A DNA stretch of 64,000 nucleotides. It comes from Archegozetes longisetosus. Taxonomy: Eukaryota; Arthropoda; Arachnida; Sarcoptiformes; Trhypochthoniidae. Of the stretch, positions 44,078 through 55,000 are shown piece by piece. Below the pieces are notes generated by a model, which saw only the letters and a list, made by a program, of their open reading frames with translations, did no database searches and was not told the origin of the DNA. The first letter of the stretch is position 1, and each line of letters begins with the position of its first letter. Both the position numbers and the translations under genes were made by a program. The stretch covers positions 2,704,001-2,768,000 of the forward strand of contig JAEMBT020000002.1 in NCBI GenBank assembly GCA_018873245.2, given 5' to 3'.

Positions 44078-46314
44078 CAGTGTTGGGTAAAAAGCTAAAA
44101 AGCTAAGAATTTCTTTAGCCCTTAGCTTTAGGTGTTGAGCATTTCTTTAGCCTTTTAGTTTTGGCGGCTAAAACACTATTTAACTTTTAGCTTTAGCCTT
44201 TTACTTGGCTTTAGCTCAAACTATAGCTTTATAGCCTTCAAAAATTGGGAAATTTAATTATTTATTGTTGAAATACAAATTCCATGATTGTAATAGCATA
44301 ACAATTTTCATAGTATTTTTATCTAAACGATTTCGTTTTTTAGTTATGGTATTTCCTGCTTTTGAGAATATTTGTTCACTTGGAACACTCGTAGCAGAAA
44401 TTGCTAAAAAATCATAGGCCATTTTGGATAAAATAGGAAATTTTTGATCATTATTTTTCCACCATAAAATCGGCTCAATTTTTGAGTCCTCTAGTGAAGT
44501 TTCAATATAAATCTCAATTTCAGATTTTCTATTACCTAACTTTTGTTTTTTAAAAATTGATTCTTTAAAACTTAATCTTTTATCATAATCATTTTCGGTA
44601 ATTTTAGGAAATTTCAACTCATAAATTTCAAAAAATTTACGTAATAACTCTTTTGAATTTCTGTAAAATTCTTGATTGTCCCTAAAATGTTCCAATTTAA
44701 ATCGTGGATCCAAAATTGTCGACAAAATGCAAAAATCATTCTTTAGCAAGTTTTCATATTCAAGCAATTTTTCTTTAATTTTTTCACTGCACATCTTCAG
44801 GCTTTCATTAATTTCTTCATCTTGATTTATATGCGCTATTAATCCATCAAATATTGGTATAATTGTCGAACAACTTTCATATTTTGATCCTGAAACCATA
44901 TCTGTCGCATCCTTAAAGGGTTCCAAGAAATTTCTCAAATTTTCAAAATAATCCCATTCTTTTTCTGATACTTTAAAATCTTTAAATTCATGGTTTTGAA
45001 TCAATAAATAAGTAATTGCAAGTTTTAATTTTAAAGCGCATTCAAGCATCTCAAATGTCGAATTCCAACGGGTGAAGTTATTAACTTTAGGCTTATAATA
45101 ATTAATTCCAAGGGTTACACAAGTTTTCGCCAATAACTCAGTTTTCTTGACAGATGATTTTATAAAACTTAACAGCGATTTTAAACTTTCCAAGTCTTTT
45201 TGAAAAACTGAAATTCCACTTCTAATTGACAAATTAATGACATGAGCGAAGCAGCGAAAGTAAATTATTTCTTCTGATGAATAATTTTTAAGCCAATTTT
45301 TCAAAATTTTGAATGCCTTTATGTTATTGCTCGCGTTATCAGATGTGATCGCTATTATTTTATTTTCGATTTTAAATTCAATAATTGTCTCTTTCAATTT
45401 TTCCATAATCTGTTGTCCGCCGTGAGGGTAAGGAATTAGCGAAAAATCCACCAAAATATTCTGAATTTTAAAATCTTTATCAATAAAATGAGCTGTAATG
45501 GACATAAATGAGTTCATGTTACTGGAAGTCCAAATATCAGTTGTTAGTGCTATTTTGTGATTGAAATTTATAAATTCTCGAATTAATTTTTCTTTCAAAT
45601 TATCAAACCTTAATGCAGCATGACTTTTAAGAGTTTTTCGAGTAGGAATTTTAATGTCATTTGAAAGTGATTTTAGCATAGAGACAAAACTTTCTTCTTC
45701 AACTGTACGAAAAGAGTGCTGACCATTTATTATAAATTCCAACAAACAATCTTCAAACGATTTCTTCTCATTACTTTTGAGTGGAAAAAATTTCTCTAAA
45801 GTCGTATTATTTTTCACTTTTTCATGACTTCTAATGTGATATTTTAATGAGTGATGACTTGTTTTAGCACTGAAGCACTTTTTACATTCATTACATCTTA
45901 ATTGAGCATTAAATTTTTCAAAATGACTCCACTTCCATGATTTTTCTTCGCTCTTATCACAATTACTATTAGGTTCTGTCAAATCAACACAATCAATTTC
46001 TTCCATATTTTAATTAAATCATTTTAAACCATAAAAAATTGAGAGCACATGTCAACAAAGACTAGTTATATTTGCATTGTCTCATTAAAATGAGTAATAT
46101 GATGGTTTCATTCTAGCATTAATGTTACATTCATGTAAATTCAATGACTAAAAGACTAAAAGTTACCTGGTCTTTAGGTCTAGCTCACGTTCAAAATTTA
46201 GATCTTAGCTTTAGTCTTTAGCTCAGAGCTAAAAATTTATTTAGACTTTAGCCTTGTTTTAGCTCAGCTAAGATCTCAAAGCTAAAAGCTAGCTGAGCTA
46301 ATCACCCAACACTG
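44078..46314 (-). mobile_element. Complete-looking autonomous hAT transposon
   Basis: A 2,237-bp element begins CAGTGTTGGGT and ends with the inverted ACCCAACACTG. It is flanked by a perfect 8-bp duplication CTCACAAC (44070-44077 and 46315-46322), the hallmark of hAT. Both subterminal regions are packed with AGCTAAA/TTTAGCT words, probable transposase binding sites. The 582-codon transposase frame is uninterrupted. Perfect target duplication, matching ends and an open frame suggest a recent insertion that may still be able to move. A shorter relative lies at 13387-14612. Confidence 0.93.
44258..46006 (-). CDS. hAT (Ac-like) transposase, 582 aa
   Basis: The enzyme would excise and reinsert the element around it. 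Order of parts: an acidic N-terminus; a BED zinc finger at about 23-62 (KSWKWSHFEKF, Cys38 and Cys41, His57 and His61); a linker; then an RNase H-like core with TTDIW (Asp157) and TSDNASNN (Asp223), and the RCFAHVINL motif about 30 residues later, as in ZBED and Ac-type enzymes. The alpha-helical insertion domain follows. The end has ISATSVPSEQIFSKAGNTIT, the hAT signature whose Glu is the likely third catalytic acid, plus the dimerisation helix to LLQSWNLYF. No intron is needed and the length is normal for the family. The only gene in the window with these features, it is carried inside perfect hAT ends. Confidence 0.93.
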   Translation of the reverse strand: MEEIDCVDLTEPNSNCDKSEEKSWKWSHFEKFNAQLRCNECKKCFSAKTSHHSLKYHIRSHEKVKNNTTLEKFFPLKSNEKKSFEDCLLEFIINGQHSFRTVEEESFVSMLKSLSNDIKIPTRKTLKSHAALRFDNLKEKLIREFINFNHKIALTTDIWTSSNMNSFMSITAHFIDKDFKIQNILVDFSLIPYPHGGQQIMEKLKETIIEFKIENKIIAITSDNASNNIKAFKILKNWLKNYSSEEIIYFRCFAHVINLSIRSGISVFQKDLESLKSLLSFIKSSVKKTELLAKTCVTLGINYYKPKVNNFTRWNSTFEMLECALKLKLAITYLLIQNHEFKDFKVSEKEWDYFENLRNFLEPFKDATDMVSGSKYESCSTIIPIFDGLIAHINQDEEINESLKMCSEKIKEKLLEYENLLKNDFCILSTILDPRFKLEHFRDNQEFYRNSKELLRKFFEIYELKFPKITENDYDKRLSFKESIFKKQKLGNRKSEIEIYIETSLEDSKIEPILWWKNNDQKFPILSKMAYDFLAISATSVPSEQIFSKAGNTITKKRNRLDKNTMKIVMLLQSWNLYFNNK

Positions 46315-46322
46315 CTCACAAC

Positions 46323-46899
46323 AATGGCTTTAGAAATAGTTTTTTACTAATTTCCTCATTTCTCTTTAAGTTTTTCGATAAATTATTCAAAAAATTCAGA
46401 TTTAAGTGATGGACGCGCAAAATATGAAGCACTAGTGTAACCATTTGAACCATCAATTGTCAGATAACTTTCGTCGTCTTCAATTATGCGTTTTTAGTGA
46501 TGACTTAAGTGCACGATCTCTTAGCTTATTTAAACACTTCTTCGCTTTATTTTTTTAATTTTATTATTTCTTTGAGCAGCTTTTCATTCAAACGTCTTGA
46601 TTCCATATTTAATTAAATAACTTTTAGCAGTTCTTTAGAAAACATTTAGAATTTCCAATTTTGCATAACTTTTAAAATTCGTTTTGTTTTGTTCAACTTA
46701 TTCTCTCATTCTCTTTTTGATTTCTTAGGCTTTCAACCACTGTCAGGTTTGTTCAGTTATTTTTCATTTTATATTCGACTTATTATATGATATGCAGTTC
46801 TTATGCCCACTTTCTGTCTTTAAAAGACTTGACAGCATTTGGTTTTCCTCTATCTATATTTCGTTTATAGAAATTTGCTATTAAAGGAGTTAGTCAGAT
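46323..46899. other. No gene seen
   Basis: T-rich on the plus strand, between the hAT element and the next inverted-repeat element. No frame or repeat was recognised. Confidence 0.4.
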
Positions 46900-47622
46900 T
46901 TCGCCTAATCGTGCACCAAGCCAATATGGGTATCAAATTAAAGCTTGTGAAGGGTAGAACCTAAAAAGGAAAAAATTTTCAAAAATATGATGGCTGAGAG
47001 AAGATGAGTTTCTTAAGATTGACGTTTAAAAACTAAAAAATCAATATTTATCATCGTTATTTTAAGAATAATTAAGCAAAATCCTTATTGAAAGACACTA
47101 AAGTATTTCGATCTCTTCTGAAATAATATATAAAAGCTACAGAATAATCTTCTCTTTAGATAATGGCTATGCCTTCATTACGTTTTAGTAGGTATAGCTA
47201 AAACCAGTGTTGAGGAAATAGTCGAGTACTATTGTCAGTGCAAAAATGGCCTTAGAACCGTCGCATGCCATGCACACATTATGACGGTTCTTTAGTATCT
47301 TGGGTATGACAGGCACGTACCTGAGATTCCAGGACCAGCAGCATCCTTGAATGATATCTGTTTGGTCCTAGAAAGCACTGATGCACACTCTGAATAATTG
47401 GGGCACCTCTAGTCACTTTAAATAAGCTCATTTTCACTTAGTATTCTCTGGATAATGCTAACAAGCTTTTTGAATATAATTAATTCTTGATACTAAATAC
47501 ATTTTTAAATTCATATCTTATCTCAGACATTGTATTTTTGAAAAATTCTTTTTCTTCTGATGCTACGCTTCATAAACTTTAATTTGATACCCATATTGGC
47601 GTGGTGGACAATTAGGCGAGAT
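46900..47622 (+). mobile_element. Deleted DNA transposon with Cys-rich transposase remnant
   Basis: Inverted ends of about 55 bp share CGCCTAAT-GT-CACCA and CCAATATGGGTATCAAATTA. The interior, 47226-47345 on the plus strand, reads VEEIVEYYCQCKNGLRTVAC, then an in-frame stop soon after and YLGYDRHVPEIPGPAASL. CQCK-GLRTV-C-AH followed by YLGY is like the C-terminal Cys/His motif of some eukaryotic DDE transposases; I cannot assign the superfamily. The rest of the transposase is missing. A related end is seen at 27780-27840. Confidence 0.6.
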
Positions 47623-48153
47623 GCCTGTATATTTTCGAGTAACTTTTTTTGCTATAGTTTTGAATTAGCGTTTGTATTTTTACTAAGTGTATTAATTTAT
47701 GCAAATTATATTAAATTCTAAAAAGCATAATAACTACGCGATTAGTTTATATACTCATGAAGAGGGTATCGAAGTGTAAATCTCAGAATTTGATGAGTAA
47801 TGTTTTATAAACTAATTTTAGGGCCCAGATTGCAGATATGAAGTTTATTTTGCAAAAAGTGAATACTTCATACTTTTCAAGCACCTTCATAGCTGGTTTG
47901 CAAGTAATAATTGAAGTGTAAATCTCTTAAATGAAATTGTCTAAGTGGAAATCTAAGATTTTTTAAAATGTATTTGCTAATTTTAAGGTCCTCCGTATGA
48001 ATGGTTCACTGCACGATTCGAGCCTATTCGAGAGATTTGGTAGAGTCTGGATATAACTTAAATAGATTTGAAGAATTTGAATGTATATTATGTCAGGCAA
48101 ATTTTACGAAATTCTTTGAAAATTTCTTAAATATTCTAGTAGTCTATTAAATA

Positions 48154-48271
48154 TTCTAGAATATTCTGGAACATTCTAGAAGCCTCTATATATTGTTCTG
48201 GAAATTTTCAGAATGATCTACAATCTCACACCATAAAGAAACTATTTGAAAAGCATAATTTTGATATAAAA
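48154..48271 (+). promoter_or_regulatory. Heat shock element array plus TATA box, copy 2
   Basis: Again six alternating TTC/GAA units with exact 2-bp gaps (48154-48181, core ATTCTAGAATATTCTGGAAC), then TATAAAA at 48265-48271, 84 bp further on. The array is perfect in both copies although the sequence between has diverged, which suggests the motif was kept by selection during spread. Confidence 0.65.
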
Positions 48272-48344
48272 GTGAGCCCACTTTTTATAATTGTAAAATA
48301 CATTCAAGCGAACAATTGTTGATATAAATCAGGGCATTTATCTA

Positions 48345-49062
48345 ACTAGAAACTTTCGAGGTGTCCCACGAATTTTCTAATAAAATATATCTCAATTTAT
48401 TTAAAATATCAAAAGAACAAAAGTTATTGCTGTAAGAAATGCTGAGAATTACATTTTAAATGCGTAGTAATACTTCAATTTTCCATTAATAGCATTACAT
48501 ATGTAGTATCTCCAGGAACTACAGCTATTATCCAACCGGCAGATATTGTACTTTTTTTTACAATGGAAGTACTTTACAAAAAAGATGTATAATCATGTTT
48601 TACTGGAGGATTTAAATGTCATCGCATTTAAGAAATAATATCATTAAAATGCAGTCACTAATTTTTAATCAGTTCCAGTCAACGCTTTTTTACCGTATGT
48701 TAAGATATTCGTGGCATAAGTTGTAGATATACAGAAGAGAGACCTGAAAAATTTGATACTGCAAAAGAAATTTGTTTTGATTTTGGCTTAAGTCATTGTT
48801 GTGAACCTAATTGTAAAGAAATATCTTTTATTAATTGTGGTGTTTGTAGAAAAATTTTTTGTTTCACTCATTTTTTGTATACTATCACATACATGAATAA
48901 ATACGTATAATAATAGTATAGACTCCTATTAAATATATACTTATATTACCATAGAATGTTATGCTCAGCATTTTTTATCATTCGAACTTAAAATGTCTTT
49001 TAAAAAAGTAAATTTTAGAAAAATTTCATTTAAGAATTCGTGGGACACCTCTAAAGTCCTAG
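48345..49062 (+). mobile_element. Deleted TA-inserting DDE transposon, 718 bp
   Basis: Terminal repeats of about 28 bp share GAGGTGTCCCACGAATT, flanked by TA (48343-48344 and 49063-49064). The uninterrupted sequence in copy 1 near 32490 is the empty site. Remnants of the transposase are readable: SPGTTAIIQPADIVLFF near 48506-48570, like the PPGTTS-IQP-D block of pogo/Tc1-type DDE enzymes, and later a zinc-binding-like tail (CCEPNCKEISFINCGVCRKI, then FCFTH) near 48790-48870. Stops and deletions make it non-autonomous. Confidence 0.8.
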
Positions 49063-49295
49063 TAAGTATCCTGAAATATTTGATAATTTCAATAGGATTT
49101 AATTCAACTTTAATGATCATAATTGCTACTAATACTGTTCGCAATGTTTATAGCAGATATTCATTAACTAAAGTTGGTGTACAAACCTTCTTGGTTTGAT
49201 ATACTTTTTATAGATTACATTTTTGTGATACTTTTGCCAGTTAAGGTGTAGCTTTCTGAAAAAATAAATTCGATATTTAAATTTAGCTCCACTGA

Positions 49296-49995
49296 ACTAG
49301 TTTGATTGATTGATTGGTTGGTTTTTATTAAGTGTTTGCTTTTCAGTGTACCACTTGTGTATAGCTCTGGCGATGAACTTAAATGTTATAGTTTATGTAA
49401 TTAGTTGGTAGTCGATTTATACAATACTAATAAAATCTGAATTATGTAATTTTTATAAATTTTTAAAATTGTATTTAGGAATCTAACAAATTCAATATAA
49501 GTTCTTCGTTCTTTGATAAGATGATGTGGTGCTATTGGCCACTGCATTCCTAGCCTGTAAGTTTCGTTGATTAAGGGCTGCCTTCTGTTAATATACATTT
49601 TACATCCATATATGATATGCCAAACAGTTTCAATAGCCTTTTCACAGGCACATTGAGCATTCTCTTTTATTTTGAATCTCTCAAGATAAAAATTGAAACG
49701 TCCATGCTCGCTAAGAAACTGTGATATTATGCTGCTGAAATCTATGTTTACTTTGCTTCCACTTTTAATTGTTGAAAAAAATTTAATTAATCCTTTATTT
49801 TTTTAACTCCATAAATCCCCCCATTGATTAATTTTAATTTCTCTCATGTATTTTTTGCAAAACTCATTGAAAAGTATTTGTATTTTATATTCTCATCTGG
49901 AAGATCACAGCCAGCTTTTGCTAATTTAGTAGCTTCCTAGTTACCAATAAGTCCAGTATGCCCTTTTGTTGCTGAATTAGTTTTTGACATTATTT
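49296..49995 (-). mobile_element. 5'-truncated non-LTR retrotransposon (LINE) fragment
   Basis: The minus strand encodes the end of a LINE ORF2. It has an RNase H-like stretch KGHTGLIGN with EATKLAKAGCDLP after an in-frame stop (near 49930-49975), then SQFLSEHGRFNFYLERFKI and NAQCACEKAIETVWHIIYGC, the Cys-His block found after RNase H in several LINE clades. The 3' end has tandem CAAT units (CCAATCAATCAATCAAAC near 49300-49320), a tail type seen in some LINEs. Reverse transcriptase is absent, so it is dead. A 65-codon frame at 49401-49598 is part of it. Confidence 0.75.
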
Positions 49996-50009
49996 TCATT
50001 TATTTTTGA

Positions 50010-50170
50010 GATTTACACATTGATCAAGCCTCTATGAAGATGCTTGAAAAAGTACGAAGTTTTCACTTTCTACAGAAATAAACTTCAGATTCGTAATCAG
50101 GACCTTAAAATTAATTTACAAAACATTTGTCATCAAATTCTGAGATTTACAATTCGATACTTTCCTTGCA
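50010..50170 (-). repeat. Inverted copy of the heat-shock repeat head
   Basis: The reverse complement matches the first 150 bp of 47777-49271 (AAATCTCAGAATTTGATGA and following) with moderate divergence. With that copy it frames the LINE fragment, so 47.78-50.17 kb may be one larger inverted-repeat unit into which the LINE inserted. Confidence 0.6.
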
Positions 50171-50257
50171 ATATATTTTGAAAAGCAAAACTGCTTTTGT
50201 ATTACATGTAAGCTTAATTTTGTGCTCGTTTTTTCTTCGAGCGTATTAAGATAAAGG

Positions 50258-51332
50258 GGAACCTACGTTAAGCTATTGTGTGTGGGCAAGGACTTTTGAC
50301 CTTCTGGTTCGATGGTAAATATAGGGACACATCTTCGACCAAAATATTAGTTCTTAGCTTCTTTCGGTTCGGAGAAAAAAATTTCCTCACCTTTTTAACA
50401 TTACGTCTATGGGAGAAAAATTAATTTCAAAGAATCATTTGAACCACCCCCTGATTAGTTTCTTTTTGGGTTTTCGCTCAAAAATCAATAAAAATAAGGG
50501 AATGATTTTGGGAAAGTTTCAGAGTGTGTCAAGACCTGGAACATAGTGAAATCGACTATAGAACTTTTATATGATTTTCATTGCATACAGGTTTAAATCC
50601 TTATTCTTATAAGGGAAACTCTTAAGAGTTTTCGAAAATAATTAGGAGCTTTTCAACATTGTTAGGGCTATGAGGATTTAGGGAATCTTCATTCCATGGG
50701 TCAGGGATTTTTCATACGAAGCTGGTAAAGTCCCTAAAAAATTCGGAAAAACCACAAAAATCCTTGCATTTTCTAGAAGTTAATTTCAATTTAGGGTATT
50801 TTCATGTCACTCAATAATCAAGTACCTAAAGTATTAGACTTGAAAGACTCAAAAACTCTCTCATTCCGGTAGTCGATACTGCCCAGTGGTTAATGTATCG
50901 ACCTTTGGACTCTACAACGTGGGTTCTAGACATTATGTCTAAGGATCTCAACTAGAAATGAATAATAGTTCGAGATCTAGGGTTTTAACCCCATTTTTTA
51001 CTATTATACAATGAAAATCATATAAAAGTTCTATAGTCGATTTCACTATGTTCCAGGTCTTGACACACTCTGAAACTTTCCCAAAATCATTCCCTTATTT
51101 TTATTGATTTTTGAGCGAAAACCCAAAAAGAAACTAATCAGAGGGTGGTTCAAATGATTCTTTGAAATTAATTTTTCTCCCATAGACGTAACGTTAAAAA
51201 GGTGAGGAATTTTTTCTCTGAACCGAAAGTAGCTAAGAACTAATATTTTGGTCGAAGATGTATCTCTATATTTGCCATCGAACCACAAGGTCAAAAGTCC
51301 TTGCCCACGCACAATGGCTTAACGTAGGTTCC
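50258..51332. repeat. Foldback element with central tRNA-like sequence
   Basis: Arms of about 310 bp (50258-50575 and 51015-51332) are reverse complements at over 90 per cent. The ends begin GGGAACCTACGTTAAGC; another landmark is TGGGCAAGGACTTTTGACCT. The centre of about 440 bp holds a tRNA-like box A/box B pair at 50880-50935. No transposase was found. The minus-strand frame 51046-51312 is repeat-derived. Confidence 0.8.
50878..50945 (+). repeat. tRNA-like polymerase III promoter (SINE head)
   Basis: TGCCCAGTGGTTAATG resembles box A and GTGGGTTCTAGAC resembles box B, at about tRNA spacing. The stem sequences do not pair as in a tRNA. It is similar in kind, but not in detail, to the heads at 10971 and 11620. 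Confidence 0.5.
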
Positions 51333-52040
51333 CGTTTGTTCTTAAAATTCTGAGTTTACATCTTGAAAAACGTAACCTGATTAGTTTAAATGCAATATTT
51401 CTTTAACTTAGTCTATTTTAAAGTTTAAATGTATTTATTTGTTAAAGCATTTATGTATACAAAAAATTTGGCGTTTCATAGAATCAGCTTTTCTTAGAAA
51501 TTAGCTTTATCTACATCAATACGAAGACTCTTTAGGAGAATATTTAAAACTAAAAATCAAAATCAAGTTATAGTCTAATATAATTATGAATTAACGAACA
51601 GTTTGTATATAAGTAACAGTTCAACAGTTTTCTATCACAATAGTTATGTTATATAATTCAATTATTTGTATAATAAAATACATAATTTAATTTAAATTTT
51701 AATGCAAAACTTGATTATATTCCATTTTAGATTTAAAGGTAACTTTTTATGCTGTCATTACTTTTAACCACTTTTGTTAAAAAAAAATACTGCGCGAAAT
51801 TTCATAAATGTCAAATTGGTCGCAAAACTTGGGTCGACCTCAAATAAGTTCTGAATGAGTGATCAATTTCGAAAGCTTAGAAAATATAAGTTCAAAAAAG
51901 TCAGAATTACTATCAATAAAGAAGAAGGTCCAGAAAAGAGTTAAACACTAGCAGAGGAACTCGACTTTTCACAAAACTGAGTTTTAACATTTTTCAGAAT
52001 GACTACTGGATCGAAGACTGAAATGGTTAGAGGATTCGTC
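51333..52040. other. 3' flank of the TRPM gene
   Basis: AT-rich, with no frame. It should contain the 3' UTR of the minus-strand channel gene; a TTTATT word near 51430 could be its polyadenylation signal but is far away. Confidence 0.4.
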
Positions 52041-55000
52041 TTAAAGTATTGCGGGTTGAAGTTTATGAGTCAGATCTTGCATAAGAGTGGCCTGACTTAG
52101 AGGCAGTTTGATAAATACATCTTCAGTGACAATACGCCAATGAATACAAGAGGTTTGCATACTATCGGACAGACATTCAGGTCCAGTGTAGTGAAAATGC
52201 CATAACTCGATCTCTTTCCACGAATTATCAGTGTTTAAGGGGTCGTCAAAGTAGCCAACCATTGATCTCTCGTATTTGAGTCCATGTATTGCTGTCAGCA
52301 GGCCTGCTGTCAGTTCACTCGGTTGGTCACCAGTCGGTGATTGGACTGAAATGACTGCGCTCTTGAAAAATTGTATCATTTCTTCACTATTGGTCCAGTT
52401 GTCACTTGTCTTGAATAGTGATTGTAAGTCTAAGTAAACACTTTCACCAGCAATAAATCGCTATTCAACGAATAGGAAATCAATTAATTATGTAATGAAT
52501 CGCCAAAACGCGATAAGCGAATATAATAAAAGCAGTTATTTGTTCACTTCTATAAGCAAGCTATCAGATGTTAAATTAAAACTTCGAAACAATTATTAAC
52601 AAGAAAATCAACAAAACTAACGACTGGTAGCGATAATTGATCTCTCCTGTCAGTTCTTTCTACAACAAACTCCAAAAATTTTCCACCAGCGAACGATGTC
52701 TTAAGCGATTGCCATCTAGTCAGAAAAATAAATAATTAAAACACAAAAAATGATTAAAATGTTAAAAGTATTTTCAAAACCTGGTAATAATAAGCACAAC
52801 GTAATGGTTAGGTCCCCATCGGGGCAGAGCTCCACGACCTCTAAGACCAGTCCTACCGAACGGATTCAAAGGAATTCCACTATCTAATCTATAAACCAAG
52901 TTATTTCCGTATTCAGTCACAATCCATGACTGCCTGTCAATTGTAATGCCCGCAGGATTAATAGACTTGGCGTTCCACTGAAGAATCGGTAATTTGGACG
53001 TGACCTCTTCGATCTGTAGTTCTTGTAGAAGTAGTATATCTTCGTCTACTTGTGACTGAATATTGATAGGAAAATCGATTTTTGGTTTAGTGTAGGCCAC
53101 GGGGTCGTAGTCGATCCACATTACTTCCCACGGCACGTATTTATCGGGTACGGGTACCCGTTGGACACGAGTTCCCAAATATGGCGAATGTCGCGCCAAG
53201 AAGTGCACTAAATGTGTACCAGTAGTTATGCCGCTATCGGAGCCGTGCTTTTTTATCGATAAATGCTTTATGTTTTCGAGATAGACATGCGCCTGAGTCA
53301 TCATTCGCTCTAATTCGGTCACTTTTCCCTATATTCAAAAGTAGATATTCAACTTTATCTCTTATTCCAAATAGATTTTGGTTTTATTTGGTTTTAGATA
53401 TCAGAAAAAACCTCTTTCGACTCAAGTGTTTTTGTTGAAAATTCATTTTTCAAGTTTAGGTTAGTCTAATTATTAAGTGATTTCTAATTCATATCGCATT
53501 TGCCATTCACTTTAGCTATGAATGAACCAAATGTTTAAAGAATCATTAAATTTAACTAAACTTTTTCTTATGTTTCGTTATAAATGTTCGAACAGATTAT
53601 TTCTCAACTCAAACCTTCAATTGTCTCAAAACTTTCTTTTCGTGTTCAATCTCTTCACTTATAGTCTGGACGGCTTCCCATTCCTTCTTCGCTATATTCG
53701 AGTCTTCGTTTTTGATCTCTTCCTTGTCATAGAACTCGCGCGCCAAATGTCTCCAAAAATTGTAGTCTTCTTCGGAGAGTCGGGCGTAATATTTATCGCT
53801 TTCTTCAGTGATGGGCATTAGTAAATTGCTTTTTCCATCCTATCGGCAGAAAAACAGACCATTGATAAAGAGATAAAAACGAAAAATAAAAGCTTTTCAA
53901 CTAACGATTTGATCCTTTTTTCTGCAACAATAATAGCAAGTAATCGATCTGTAGATCCATTTCAATATGAAATAAATATAACAAAATATGTTGAGCGGTG
54001 CCGGAAGTGGTAACCGATTAGCAAAATCAACGACTAATATATATCTCTGAAATTTCCAGATATTATCAGTTTCTGTCTGTAGTTTAGAAGCGGTGGCAGC
54101 GAATAGAGCGTAGAGCAATGTCATTAGAATTAGCTTTAAGAATATGAAATACTGTATTGAGAAAAAGTATGGCCAGAATCCAGTTGTCGGACACGACAAG
54201 TTTGTCTCATTGTAAATGCTTGCGTGACAAAAGCCCGAAGTTGAGTTAATCACGTATTTGTCGCATTCGGACTTGACTGCAATTTAGAAAAGTTTTATTT
54301 TTAGGTTTCATTTTCTTCTTTGAATTACTCTTCAGTTATTAATTTGTAACTATTGATAGTATCGTCCTGATAGAGAAATCCGAACAAAATATTTTCACAA
54401 AAATCACAAATAGATTTAACTGTTTTATATTTAAATAACGTGTCGTTTTAAAGGTTAACATATGGACATTCACGTTATAATATCGAAATAATTTATTAGT
54501 GCATTGAAAACAAAAATATCGCTGACCAAAAATGAGTTCCGTAAAAGCGCTTTGGCATATAATATTAATGTCTATGGTCTTTCAGCACATGTCAAGCAAA
54601 ACGCTAAATATTACATTTTAAAAAATTATTTTACTGCTGCAGACATTTTATAAATGCATTTTATCAATTCCATTTAGTTGATTATTAATGTATTCGTGTA
54701 TTTTAATACGATTTTATTAAATTAAATTGAAAATATCATTTTAATTTAAAAATAATTAAGAAATATTCGACTTTCGTACTGCCAAAACCAAATTGTTCAG
54801 TTTGAGGACAAAGTCCACCGTAACTGAATGAGAAGTCCTATCATCTCACAACTAGTCTTATAATATTCATTAAACTATCATTAAAATTATATCAAAGTAT
54901 TAGAATACTATTCATTATAATATCTTAAGAATCAATAACTAAACTTTCGTTCGGATTTCTCTATCAGGACGTTATATATTGCATGTGTTCATCAATACAA

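Larger units (their letters stand above)
47777..49271 (+). repeat. Repeat with heat-shock-type promoter, copy 2
   Basis: This matches 31925-32695 along its length, but a DDE transposon (48345-49062) sits just after the TATA box region. The end matches copy 1 through GCCAGTTAAGGTGTAGC to AAAAAATAAA. The head of about 150 bp is found again, inverted, at 50010-50170. The short downstream frame is shortened here (ends QTFLV). Confidence 0.7.
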
